Positions 35,083-43,439 of a stretch of DNA of 64,000 nucleotides are shown here, in pieces. The stretch covers positions 248,001 through 312,000 of the forward strand of contig JAEUKT010000002.1 in NCBI GenBank assembly GCA_016794125.1, read 5' to 3'. The notes beneath the pieces are model-generated. The model did not search any database, was not told the DNA's origin, and was given only the letters and a program-made list of their open reading frames with translations. The stretch comes from Alphaproteobacteria bacterium. GTDB taxonomy: Bacteria; Pseudomonadota; Alphaproteobacteria; Micavibrionales; UBA2020. Each line of letters starts with the position of its first letter. Position 1 is the first letter of the stretch. The position numbers were made by a program, and so were the translations under genes.

Positions 35083-35607
35083 GTGGGCGCCAAGGGCGGC
35101 AGCAGGATTTTTTTAAGGGGCGTATTGTTTGTGCTGCTGTTACTGGCGGCGGCAAACGCGGTCTATGTCTTCCGCTACGCGCCCGTCCAGCAGCAGGCGG
35201 CGCAGGCCGAGAAGCAGCTGGGGCAGCCCGTCTTCCCCCCCTATCTCGAACAAGAGCGGCCGGCCGCCATCGCGCAGCCCTATACGGCGCCCGGGCGCGA
35301 CTGGAAATTCTACCCGCGCTCCAACTGGCACAGCGAGCTGATTTCCAAGCGTGAAGACGACGGCAGCTATTCCTTCAACGTGACATCGACCGGCGGACGC
35401 GAAGGCGACCGCACGATCAAGTCGTTCGAGGCATGGATCCGCAAAGCGGGCGAAACGTCGGAGAAAAAGGTAGATCTGAAACGCGACGCAGACGGCCGGA
35501 TCATCACCAAGATCGACTTCCCCAGCACCGGCGAATGGGTGATGCGCGTGCGCCTTGCCCGTGAATCCGAAACACTGGAATTCACGGAACGCGTGGACGT
35601 GAAGTAA
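35083..35607 (+). CDS. Membrane-anchored periplasmic protein, FixH/YtkA-like pattern
   Basis: A 174-residue protein with one N-terminal membrane segment (about residues 10-28) and a beta-rich periplasmic domain ending GEWVMRVRLARESETLEFTE (tail VDVK). The WKFYPRSNWHSELISKREDD stretch and the terminal pattern recall FixH/YtkA-like domains, but I would not assign them firmly. GTG at 35083 is chosen since AGGAG is 8 nt upstream; an earlier GTG at 35065 is also in frame. Confidence 0.65.
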   Translation: MGAKGGSRIFLRGVLFVLLLLAAANAVYVFRYAPVQQQAAQAEKQLGQPVFPPYLEQERPAAIAQPYTAPGRDWKFYPRSNWHSELISKREDDGSYSFNVTSTGGREGDRTIKSFEAWIRKAGETSEKKVDLKRDADGRIITKIDFPSTGEWVMRVRLARESETLEFTERVDVK

Positions 35608-35609
35608 GC

Positions 35610-36116
35610 TTACGGCTTCAGCACAAGTTCATAAAAAATCTGGTCTTCGGTCACGCCGTCGCGCCATTCATGCGCTTCGGCATGGGTGCGCACAAAACCG
35701 TGCTTCTGGTTCGCTTTTTCCGACGCGATGTTGGACGCACGGTGCGACACAATGATTTTTTTGGCCGTCGGATGTTCGCGCGCCCAGTCGATGCGCGCGC
35801 GGTACATGTATTCGGATACGCCCCGGCTGCGCCATGCGGGTTCCAGCCAGGAGCCCCATAATTTAGCGACGGCCGCATCGTTCTTGTCGATCACGATGCC
35901 GGTCATGCCGATCACCTGATCGTGATCGAAAACCCCGAAGATGCCCATATCGTCGCGCTCCAGCGCCTGCCGCCATTCGGCATCGGGGCGCGGTTCTTCC
36001 AGCGCGTAGCTGGACCCAAAAACTTTCGGATCGGATTGCAGCGCTTTCAGCCGCACGGCCTTGTACAGCGGCCATTCATCCGGCGTAAAAAGACGTATGC
36101 CGGGATTGCTTTGCAT
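35610..36116 (-). CDS. GNAT acetyltransferase downstream of the OYE gene
   Basis: A 168-residue GNAT protein. Marks are IRLFTPDEWPLYKAVRLKAL, the acetyl-CoA loop WLEPAWRSRGVSEYMYRARI and SHRASNIASEKANQKHGF near the end. It begins at the stop of the Old Yellow Enzyme gene (TGATG, 1-nt overlap), so the two are translationally coupled. The substrate is unknown; this type includes small-molecule and antibiotic acetylases. Confidence 0.83.
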   Translation of the reverse strand: MQSNPGIRLFTPDEWPLYKAVRLKALQSDPKVFGSSYALEEPRPDAEWRQALERDDMGIFGVFDHDQVIGMTGIVIDKNDAAVAKLWGSWLEPAWRSRGVSEYMYRARIDWAREHPTAKKIIVSHRASNIASEKANQKHGFVRTHAEAHEWRDGVTEDQIFYELVLKP

Positions 36117-37222
36117 CAGCCTGCCTTTTTCTGGCGCGGACGGGCGAGCTGTTCGGAGCGGTAGCCGCGCAGATATTGCACCGGCACATCCATTTCCGCG
36201 CCCAGCACATCGGCGGCATGCAGCGGCCAGTACGGATCGCGCAGCATGGCGCGTGCAAGGAACACCATGTCGGCCTCGCCCTTCGCGATGATATCGTTGG
36301 CCTGCGCGGGTTCGTTGATCATACCGACGGCGGCGGTCGCGATGCCCGCTTTTTCCCTGATCGCCCTGGCAAACGGCACCTGGTAATTCGGGCCGACGGG
36401 GATTTTTCCATCCGGCGTCAGCGCGCCCGACGAACAGTCGATGAAATCGACGCCTTCTTTTTTCAGCGCGGCCGACAGGCGCACGGTGTCGTCGATCGTG
36501 ACACCGCCGTCCTGCCAGTCGGAACAGGAAAGACGCACCGCCAGCACCGTCTGCTGCGGAATTTCGGCGCGGATGGCGCGGGCGATTTCGCAGATCAGGC
36601 GGAAGCGGTTTTCTTCCGATCCACCGTATTCGTCGGTACGCTTGTTCGAGAGCGGCGAATAGAATTCGTGCAGCAAATATCCGTGCGCGCCGTGGATTTC
36701 AAGAATTTGAAAACCGGCCTGAACCGCACGCCGCGCGCCCGCGACAAAATCGTCCTTCAGTCTTTTGATATCATCGAGGCTCAATTCATGCGGTGCTTCC
36801 ATATCGGGCGAAAAGGCAAGCGGCGACGGCGCGACGGTCGTCCAGCCGCCTTCGGTTTTTTTCAGCCGCTTGCCGCCTTCCCACGGCGCGGCCATGCTGG
36901 CCTTGCGCCCCGCATGTGCCAGCTGGATGCCCGCTGCCGCACCGTGTCCAATGGTGAAGGCCGTGATGCGCTTCAGGAAATCGATATGCGCGTCTTTCCA
37001 GATGCCCATGCAAAGCGGCGTGATGCGTCCTTCCGCCTGCACGCCCGTGGCCTCCATAATGACCATTCCCGCGCCGCCCAGCGCGCGCGAGCCGATATGC
37101 ACCAGATGCCAGTCATTCGCAAAACCGTCCTGCGAAGAATACTGGCACATCGGCGACACGCCGATACGGTTGCGGATGGTCAGGCCGCGGAAGGTGACGG
37201 GGGTGAACAGTGGAACAGACAT
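36116..37222 (-). CDS. NADH:flavin oxidoreductase, Old Yellow Enzyme family (YqjM/NamA-like)
   Basis: A 368-residue FMN enzyme that reduces activated C=C bonds with NAD(P)H. Visible features are NRIGVSPMCQYSSQDGFAND with the YqjM-type cysteine, the IQLAHAGRKAS substrate-binding HxGR, and EIHGAHGYLLHEFYSPLSN. FMN phosphate-binding residues are in the C-terminal MVFLARAMLRDPYWPLHAA. It is 10 nt downstream of a P-loop kinase gene and coupled to a GNAT gene. Confidence 0.92.
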   Translation of the reverse strand: MSVPLFTPVTFRGLTIRNRIGVSPMCQYSSQDGFANDWHLVHIGSRALGGAGMVIMEATGVQAEGRITPLCMGIWKDAHIDFLKRITAFTIGHGAAAGIQLAHAGRKASMAAPWEGGKRLKKTEGGWTTVAPSPLAFSPDMEAPHELSLDDIKRLKDDFVAGARRAVQAGFQILEIHGAHGYLLHEFYSPLSNKRTDEYGGSEENRFRLICEIARAIRAEIPQQTVLAVRLSCSDWQDGGVTIDDTVRLSAALKKEGVDFIDCSSGALTPDGKIPVGPNYQVPFARAIREKAGIATAAVGMINEPAQANDIIAKGEADMVFLARAMLRDPYWPLHAADVLGAEMDVPVQYLRGYRSEQLARPRQKKAG

Positions 37223-37232
37223 TTTAAATCTC

Positions 37233-37757
37233 TCAAGGTTTCAGGTTTTGCAGGAAGGCGTCAGCCTCGGCATGGCTGCGCAGACGGATATAGGAAACAT
37301 TGCCCGTATTTCCAGCCCCGAAGATTTCTCCATATTCTTTTTTGCGCTTGCCATAGGTTTTCAGCAGCCAGACCATAATGCTGTCGGATGAAAACAATTT
37401 GCGCCATGTTTCGGTGTTTCCATTGCAAATCAGCAATTTGTCCCGCGCGCGGCGGACGGAACGCGACAGCAGCTGGCGGAACACCATGAAAAACGGCAGG
37501 TCGATCCAGATAAAGGTATCGGCATAGGGCCAGACCATGTCGCGGGTTTTCGAATAATTGCCCATGATGACCCAGCAGGGCATCTGCGATTTTTCAAAAA
37601 CGCGCGCGCGGAAATCGTCCACCGCCCGCGTCTGCCAGTCGGGCAGCCAATGCAGCTCGTCAAGGTCGACCGCCTCGCAGCCCAGCCTGGCCGCAAGCTT
37701 TTTTCCGAAAGTGGTCTTGCCGGAACCGGTGCATCCGAGGATAACGATACGCTGCAT
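37233..37757 (-). CDS. P-loop kinase, adenylate kinase/FlaR-like
   Basis: A 174-residue small nucleotide kinase-like protein with Walker A motif GCTGSGKTT (residues 8-16) and an aspartate-rich substrate start (VDLDELHWLPDW). The later pattern FIWIDLPFFMVFRQLLSRSV followed by a basic stretch resembles the family annotated as topology modulation protein (FlaR) or shikimate-kinase-like. The phosphate acceptor is unknown. It heads a three-gene minus-strand unit with the OYE and GNAT genes. Confidence 0.8.
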   Translation of the reverse strand: MQRIVILGCTGSGKTTFGKKLAARLGCEAVDLDELHWLPDWQTRAVDDFRARVFEKSQMPCWVIMGNYSKTRDMVWPYADTFIWIDLPFFMVFRQLLSRSVRRARDKLLICNGNTETWRKLFSSDSIMVWLLKTYGKRKKEYGEIFGAGNTGNVSYIRLRSHAEADAFLQNLKP

Positions 37758-37841
37758 GAAACACCCATAAAACAGGCTGCCAGTATAGCCTTTCTAAACC
37801 GCGATAAAAGCCCTAACATGGCGGCCAAAGGATGAAAAAAA

Positions 37842-39020
37842 ATGTCCCGCACAGCCATGCCAAAAGGCGTTTACGCGCTCGGCTTCGTCAGCATGTTCAT
37901 GGATATCTCGTCGGAGATGATCCACAGCCTGCTGCCGCTGTTTTTGACCGGCGTGCTGGGCGCATCTGCCCTGTCGGTCGGCATATTGGAGGGCATCGCG
38001 GAGGCGACCGCGTCGATCGTGAAAATATTTTCCGGCGCGGTCAGCGACTGGATCGGCAGGCGCAAGCCGCTGCTGCTGCTGGGCTATGGCCTTGCCACGC
38101 TGACCAAGCCGCTGTTCCCACTGGCCGACAGTTTTGCGACGGTGCTGACCGCGCGCTTTATCGACCGGATCGGCAAGGGCATCCGTGCCGCACCGCGCGA
38201 TGCCTTCCTTGCCGACATCACGCCGGAGCCGATGCGCGGCGCCGCCTATGGCCTGCGGCAGTCGATGGACACGATGGGCGCGTTTATCGGCCCGCTGGCC
38301 GCGATGCTGCTGATGATCTGGACGTTCAATGATTACCGCACGGTATTCTGGATCGCCGTCATCCCGGCTTTGATCGTCATCCTGATCATCGTCCTCGGCA
38401 TCCGCGAACCAGAACGCGCGACAGCGCGGGAGAAAAAAACATTCCCGTTGAAACCGGACCAGTTAAAACTGCTCTCGCCCGTTTTCTGGGGCGTGACTGC
38501 GATGGCATCCGTCCTGACGCTGGCGCGGTTTTCGGAAGCCTTCCTGATCCTGCGCGGCGACAGCATCGGCCTTGGCGCGGCCTTCGCCCCCGCCATCCTG
38601 ATTGCGATGAACGTGGTGTATTCATTGTCCGCATGGCCGGTCGGCATCCTGTCCGACCGCATCGGGCGGCAGGGGCTGCTGGTGGCGGGCATCGCCATGC
38701 TGATTGTCGCCGATATGGTGCTAGCCTATGCAAATACCCCGCTGCTGGTATTTACCGGTGCGGGCCTGTGGGGGCTGCATATGGGGTTGACGCAGGGCAT
38801 CATCACCGCCTATGTCGCGGGCAGCGTGCCGGCGCACTTGCGCGGCACGGGCTTCGGCGTTTACAATTTCGTGACCGGCGTGGTGCTGCTGCTGGCGAGC
38901 GTGATCGCCGGATACCTGTGGAGCGCCTACGGCCCGGTCGTGACCTTTGTCGGCGGGGCGGCGTTTTCGGCGATTTCTCTGCTGGGCTTCCTTGTCATGC
39001 GTCCGATACCCGGAAAGTGA
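37842..39020 (+). CDS. MFS transporter
   Basis: A 392-residue major facilitator protein with about 12 membrane helices. The MFS loop 2-3 signature is present as GAVSDWIGRRKPLLLLGYG, and DRIGKGIRAAPRDAFLADI lies in the region after helix 4. The latter stretch is typical of a subgroup of uncharacterised bacterial MFS efflux proteins. The substrate is unknown. The next gene starts 6 nt after its stop. Confidence 0.88.
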   Translation: MSRTAMPKGVYALGFVSMFMDISSEMIHSLLPLFLTGVLGASALSVGILEGIAEATASIVKIFSGAVSDWIGRRKPLLLLGYGLATLTKPLFPLADSFATVLTARFIDRIGKGIRAAPRDAFLADITPEPMRGAAYGLRQSMDTMGAFIGPLAAMLLMIWTFNDYRTVFWIAVIPALIVILIIVLGIREPERATAREKKTFPLKPDQLKLLSPVFWGVTAMASVLTLARFSEAFLILRGDSIGLGAAFAPAILIAMNVVYSLSAWPVGILSDRIGRQGLLVAGIAMLIVADMVLAYANTPLLVFTGAGLWGLHMGLTQGIITAYVAGSVPAHLRGTGFGVYNFVTGVVLLLASVIAGYLWSAYGPVVTFVGGAAFSAISLLGFLVMRPIPGK

Positions 39021-39026
39021 GTGGCC

Positions 39027-39509
39027 ATGAACGAACAGACATTGCAGGCATGGGAACTGGCGAGCTATGTCGTCACCGTCGTCGGCCTGCCCTATGCGAT
39101 TGTCATGCTGGCCTATGATAACTGGAAGGAACGGCAGCAGGAGGACGAGGAGCTGTACCAGAAACTGGCGGAGGAATACGCCAAGTTCAACAACCTGCTG
39201 ATCAAAAACGCCGACCTGCAGCTGATGACCGGCCATATCCCCGATGCCAGCCTGTCGGCGGAGCAGAAAGAGCGTAAATCGATCATTTTCGACATGCTGG
39301 TCGCGCTGTTCGAGCGCGCCTATATTCTGGTCTATGAAGACAACATGGACCGCCAGACAAAACGCCTCTGGGCGACATGGGAAGACTACATACAGGTCTG
39401 GTGCCGCCGCGAGGATTTCCGCGCCGCCCTGCCGGGGCTGCTGGTGGGCGAAGACCCCGGTTTTTCGACCTATATCCAAAAGGCCGCAAAGATAACCAAG
39501 GACAAGTGA
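39027..39509 (+). CDS. Membrane-anchored hypothetical protein
   Basis: A 160-residue protein with one N-terminal membrane helix (about residues 10-28) and a charged helical, partly coiled-coil body (NWKERQQEDEELYQKLAEEY). The later DMLVALFERAYILVYEDNMD and LWATWEDYIQVWCRREDFRA resemble small uncharacterised membrane proteins of the DUF4760 kind, but the match is only by eye. It overlaps nothing and lies between MFS and ohr on one strand. A GTG 6 nt upstream is an alternative start. Confidence 0.7.
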   Translation: MNEQTLQAWELASYVVTVVGLPYAIVMLAYDNWKERQQEDEELYQKLAEEYAKFNNLLIKNADLQLMTGHIPDASLSAEQKERKSIIFDMLVALFERAYILVYEDNMDRQTKRLWATWEDYIQVWCRREDFRAALPGLLVGEDPGFSTYIQKAAKITKDK

Positions 39510-39530
39510 CCAACCAAAAGGGAGTGTAGG

Positions 39531-39944
39531 ATGCCTGTACTTTATACCGCAAAAGCACATGTCACCGGCGGCCGCGACGGCGCGGGCGAGACCGACGACA
39601 AAAAACTGTCCGTCACATTATCGCGCCCGGGCGGTGCCGGCACGGGCACCAACCCCGAACAGTTATTCGCGATCGGCTATGCCGCCTGCTTCGCCGGCGC
39701 GGTCGGTTTCGTGGCCGGCCAGAAAAAGCTGGAGACCGGCACGATCAATATCCAGTCCGAAGTAACGCTCAATCAGGATGAAAAGGGGTTTTCGCTGGGC
39801 GTCATCCTGAACGTGCTGCTGCCCTCCCTCGACAAAGCGGAGGCGGCGGAGCTGGTGAAGGAGGCCGACAAGGTCTGCCCCTATTCCAAAGGCATCCGCG
39901 GCAACGTGCCCGTTACGCTGAAGGCGAACGGCGAACCCGTTTAA
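39531..39944 (+). CDS. ohr: Organic hydroperoxide resistance protein
   Basis: A 137-residue thiol peroxidase of the Ohr branch of OsmC, which reduces organic hydroperoxides. The two redox cysteines are C53 in IGYAACFAGA and C116 in VCPYSKGIRGN. The Ohr-type N-terminus MPVLYTAKAHVTGGRDG is clear. A GGGAG ribosome-binding site lies 6 nt before the ATG. No OhrR regulator gene is next to it. Its stop overlaps the convergent racemase-like gene by 4 nt. Confidence 0.93.
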   Translation: MPVLYTAKAHVTGGRDGAGETDDKKLSVTLSRPGGAGTGTNPEQLFAIGYAACFAGAVGFVAGQKKLETGTINIQSEVTLNQDEKGFSLGVILNVLLPSLDKAEAAELVKEADKVCPYSKGIRGNVPVTLKANGEPV

Positions 39945-40678
39945 AGCTTCGGCACGGAATTATTGGGTGCAGGAGCAGGCTTCGCGATTTCCTGGGCCAC
40001 ATAATTGGCCAGCACGTCGAAATAACTGAGAATGGTCACGCCGGGCACAGTCCCGGCGTTTCCATGCTTGGCCTTGGGCGCATCGGCGCGGGCGAACAGG
40101 ATATGCGTGATACCCTTCGCCTTCCAGTCCTCGACGATTTCCTTCATCACGGATTCGACCGGCGCGCTATTTCCCGCACGTTTCAATTCTTCCTCGGCTG
40201 CCAGCAGTTTTGCGGCTTGCGCGTCGTCGGGCGTCACCGCGCGGTCGCCGAAAATTTCCACGATGCGTTGTTTTGCGGGGCGCATATGGATGACGCCCAG
40301 TTTTGGCACATCTTTATATTGCGCCGCCAGCGCATCCGACAGGCGCAGGATCTTGCGCCCCAACGCCTTTTCCACGCCGTCATGAAAGCCGATCATCGAC
40401 ATGCAGGGCATGACAAGGATCTGCGCATCCGCCGCGCCCGCCGCCATGCCGTCGCCCGCGACTGCCTTGAACAATTCCTGTTTTTTGCCTTCGTCCTGCA
40501 ACGCCTCGCCGCGCAAGGGGCGGCCGGGTTCCGACACCGCCTGCGCGTTCGGATAGGGCGCGGCGCTTTGCAGCGTGTAATCCACGCCCTTCAGTGATTC
40601 CGCCAGCCGCGCCGAGAATTCGTCATAGCTGTCAGGGTTTAATGCACCGAAAGCGGCGATGGTGATTTTTTTTGCCAT
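39941..40678 (-). CDS. Asp/Glu racemase-superfamily-like protein
   Basis: A 245-residue protein that appears to have the two-domain Asp/Glu racemase fold. The first active cysteine region is visible as ILVMPCMSMIGFHDGV. The second domain has ITHILFARADAPK, where most members have a cysteine, so racemisation by the usual two-cysteine mechanism is doubtful. It is coupled to the nucleotidyltransferase gene upstream (TAATG, 1-nt overlap). The family assignment is moderate. Confidence 0.55.
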   Translation of the reverse strand: MAKKITIAAFGALNPDSYDEFSARLAESLKGVDYTLQSAAPYPNAQAVSEPGRPLRGEALQDEGKKQELFKAVAGDGMAAGAADAQILVMPCMSMIGFHDGVEKALGRKILRLSDALAAQYKDVPKLGVIHMRPAKQRIVEIFGDRAVTPDDAQAAKLLAAEEELKRAGNSAPVESVMKEIVEDWKAKGITHILFARADAPKAKHGNAGTVPGVTILSYFDVLANYVAQEIAKPAPAPNNSVPKL

Positions 40679-41235
40679 TATGCCTTTTCCTTTAATTTAT
40701 CAATCCAATGGTGGCGCGGGTAATCGCGCGCAATCGCTTCGCGCAGCCAGAGCCTGTCGCCGTTATCGAGCAACGGCAGCAACGATTCAAAATCCTGTTC
40801 GTCCTTGGCGCGCGGGTGTTTCGATTTATACAGCAGCGGCACGACGGCGGGCAATGCCTCGCCGCGCAGGAAGCGCGTGTATTCCAGCTTCACATGCGCG
40901 TTGCGGCGGTACAGCCAGTCATTGCCGTCGAATTCGTTCAACAAAACCTCCAGCGTAAAGCCGTCGGTGAAATAGGCGTAAAGCTCGTGGATGGGCAGCA
41001 GCAGCGGTTCCCCCGCCCAGCGGAACAGCTGGCCGCCATGCGCGTATTCGATGCGGCCGAGCTGAGGCAGTTTCAGCAGCAGGGCCTGTTCGCGCCGGTC
41101 AATGGCGATTTCGATATCCTTGTGCGGGCGCGACTGGAAACCGAGGCGCAGGTCGACCGCCCAGCCGCCCGCGATCCAGTAATCGCCGGGAAAATCCGTC
41201 AGCCGCCGCCGCACCTCTTCCACTTCTGGAAACAT
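40678..41235 (-). CDS. Nucleotidyltransferase, AadB-like
   Basis: A 185-residue protein with the nucleotidyltransferase core of aminoglycoside 2''-adenylyltransferase-like proteins: WIAGGWAVDLRLG (G23, G24, W25) then RPHKDIEIAI (metal ligands D40 and E42). A C-terminal helical part contains HPRAKDEQDFESLLPLL, which fits the family. Many chromosomal members are not resistance genes, so the substrate is open. It is co-translated with the racemase-like gene. Confidence 0.82.
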   Translation of the reverse strand: MFPEVEEVRRRLTDFPGDYWIAGGWAVDLRLGFQSRPHKDIEIAIDRREQALLLKLPQLGRIEYAHGGQLFRWAGEPLLLPIHELYAYFTDGFTLEVLLNEFDGNDWLYRRNAHVKLEYTRFLRGEALPAVVPLLYKSKHPRAKDEQDFESLLPLLDNGDRLWLREAIARDYPRHHWIDKLKEKA

Positions 41236-41326
41236 TGCGCAAATTCCCTTCCGTCACGACCTTAACACAACCCATGCGCTTCTATAAGATGGGCTGGCAT
41301 TTAACCGCCTGAAAGGCATTTTTCAC

Positions 41327-42163
41327 ATGTTCAAATCACTTGCATTCGCCGCCGCGCTGTTTCTGCTGTCGCCGTCCCTGTCCTTCGCCGCCGCACCCGC
41401 GCCGGAAGGCATCATCGGCACCATTCTGGAGGTGGAGGGCGCAGGCACCGTCACGCAGCCCGGCAAGCAGCCCGTGGCCGCCGCCGTCAAAACCCGCGTG
41501 CATATGAACGATGTCATCGCGACGGGGCCGAAGGGGCGCATCTTCATCCTGTTCATCGACAACACGCAATTCACGCTGTCGGAAAATTCGAAACTGAAGG
41601 TCGATAAATACGTGTTCGATCCGCAAAACCCCGCCGTGAACAAGGGTACGTTCAACGTCATGCAGGGCGCGTTCAAATACACCAGCGGCCAGCTGGCGAA
41701 GAAAAAAGACCCCGATGTTTCCATCAACACGCCCTACGGCAATATCGGCGTGCGCGGCACGGTCGTGCTGGGCGGCCGCGTGAAGGATGCCTACGGCGTG
41801 CATGTGCAGGAAGGCCGCGTGCAGGTGCGCAACGACGCGGGCGCGGTGCTGGTCGATAAGGGCAACGGCACGATGATCAAAAGCCGCGCGGAAAAACCCA
41901 GCAACCAGGCGCCCTTCCCGCCCGAATTGCTGAACGTACTGCAGACGGGCGTGTTCCTGATCGCGGGCGACCAGCTGATGAAAAACCTGCCCGGCTTCAT
42001 GGGTGAAAACCTGAAGCTGCAAGAACAGTTCAAGAGCTTCCAGCAGTTGAACGGCCTGCTGCCGGGCGGCGGCAACCTGCCGATCCCGGGCGTGCCCGGC
42101 GGCGATAACCCGGTTCCGAAGCTGAAGGGCCCCGGCAACCTGCTGAAGAAATTTCCCTTCTAA
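41327..42163 (+). CDS. FecR-domain secreted protein
   Basis: A 278-residue exported protein with a signal peptide (about 1-21) and a FecR-like domain (about 65-180: DVIATGPKGRIFILFIDNTQ, TLSENSKLKVDKYVF, TPYGNIGVRGTVV). It has no ECF sigma-factor gene beside it and no transmembrane anchor, unlike classical FecR anti-sigma factors. The C-terminus is Gly/Pro/Asn-rich (LLPGGGNLPIPGVPGGDNP). Its role is probably as a periplasmic or surface protein; the ligand is unknown. Confidence 0.83.
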   Translation: MFKSLAFAAALFLLSPSLSFAAAPAPEGIIGTILEVEGAGTVTQPGKQPVAAAVKTRVHMNDVIATGPKGRIFILFIDNTQFTLSENSKLKVDKYVFDPQNPAVNKGTFNVMQGAFKYTSGQLAKKKDPDVSINTPYGNIGVRGTVVLGGRVKDAYGVHVQEGRVQVRNDAGAVLVDKGNGTMIKSRAEKPSNQAPFPPELLNVLQTGVFLIAGDQLMKNLPGFMGENLKLQEQFKSFQQLNGLLPGGGNLPIPGVPGGDNPVPKLKGPGNLLKKFPF

Positions 42164-42182
42164 GGAAAACGACTGACCAAAG

Positions 42183-42214
42183 AAAAAGGCCGGGAAGGAA
42201 TTCCCGGCCTTTTT
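42183..42214. terminator. Bidirectional terminator after the FecR-domain gene
   Basis: A 14-bp stem (AAAAAGGCCGGGAA at 42183-42196 with TTCCCGGCCTTTTT at 42201-42214), a 4-nt loop and T runs on both strands. It lies between the convergent FecR-domain and nucleotidyltransferase genes. Confidence 0.93.
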
Positions 42215-42222
42215 TTATTCTC

Positions 42223-43338
42223 TTACGACCAGCTGTCGTAGCGCGACGCGCGGGGTTTCGGGCGCAGCAGTTCCTTCAATCCCTCGTCTTGCGTGAAATC
42301 GGGATATTTCTTGATGATGCGCTGCGCGTGATCGACGGTCGCATCGTTGGGGCGCGTGAGCGTCAGGCGTTTCAGGCGCACGTCTTCGTCATAGGCGCGC
42401 GTGCTGACGATTTCTTCGCCGTCGCTGGCGATCTGGGTGATGCCGATGTCGAAGGCATCGAGCAGCCCGCCCACGAACAGCGATTTAGATTCATAACGGC
42501 TGGATTCTTTCGCCAGCTTGCGATCCAGCGTGTCTTCAACGAAAATCACGTTGTATTCTGTGTTGGACGGGCCCGCCACCAGTTTCCAGCTTTCCAGCGC
42601 GCGCGTGCGCTTGGCGATGTCGAAATCCTTCTCGACATGGCTTTTGGGTTCGGGGAAGGCTTCCTTGGTGATGCTGAATCCGTAACCGTCGCTGTGGCGG
42701 AATTCCTGTTCCTTGACCGCAATCCCGGCGGCGTTGAACACTTCTTTCAGGTAGGCGCGGTTTTTCTTCTGCGAGCCCTGGCTGCGCATGAAAATGTCCA
42801 CATCGCGGATCGGGCGGTTGTTGAACAGATCGCGCAGCGCACCGCCCGCGATCACCGCCTCGGTCGAGCCTGCGGCATGGAACGTCGCCAATACCTTGCG
42901 CCATTCCTGCGGGATCTGTTCGATGCGCTTATCCACGAAGCGGCCTTCGACGAAGGCTTGCCCCGCGACAGGATCATTTGCAGCCGGCGACACGGCCGAG
43001 GGTGCGACTTCCTCCCACGGCTGGCCGTTGCTGCGCAAGCCGCCCTGCCGCAGCAGCTGCACGTAACGCAGGTATTTATCGGCCTCTGCCGCGCGCAATT
43101 GCGCCATGTCGTCTTCGGTGGGATGCGCGCCCCATGTGGCCAGCAGGCGGATCATGGGCGCGTCTTCGCGCATCAGGGCCAGACGCAGATGTTTCCATTC
43201 GGGCGGGTCCTGACGGTTCTGCCAGAAGGCCTTGTCGAAAAACTCGCGCGCCTCGGCAATGTCGCCCTTGGCCACGATTTCGGACAGCGCGTCATCGAAA
43301 CGGCCGGGTTTCGGCCAGGGCTTGGGGGGTGTGACCAT
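42223..43338 (-). CDS. Nucleotidyltransferase with ankyrin-like N-terminus
   Basis: A 371-residue protein. The catalytic head has the PolA-like motif AVIAGGALRDLFNNRPIRDV (G165, G166, then D179 and D181 in DVDIF), so it is a nucleotidyltransferase fold. The N-terminal third contains a single ankyrin-like unit (WKHLRLALMREDAPMIRLLA, then TWGAHPTEDDM). The C-terminal third is mixed and unassigned. Similar NTase heads occur in phage and plasmid proteins. The substrate is unknown. Confidence 0.72.
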   Translation of the reverse strand: MVTPPKPWPKPGRFDDALSEIVAKGDIAEAREFFDKAFWQNRQDPPEWKHLRLALMREDAPMIRLLATWGAHPTEDDMAQLRAAEADKYLRYVQLLRQGGLRSNGQPWEEVAPSAVSPAANDPVAGQAFVEGRFVDKRIEQIPQEWRKVLATFHAAGSTEAVIAGGALRDLFNNRPIRDVDIFMRSQGSQKKNRAYLKEVFNAAGIAVKEQEFRHSDGYGFSITKEAFPEPKSHVEKDFDIAKRTRALESWKLVAGPSNTEYNVIFVEDTLDRKLAKESSRYESKSLFVGGLLDAFDIGITQIASDGEEIVSTRAYDEDVRLKRLTLTRPNDATVDHAQRIIKKYPDFTQDEGLKELLRPKPRASRYDSWS

Positions 43339-43439
43339 TGTTGCGCATACCTTGCATGAATCGGGATCGGGGGCTGACCTAAAAATAGGATAGTCCGGCG
43401 CATTATGTCAATATGTTTTTAATATTTTAAATCAGTAGC

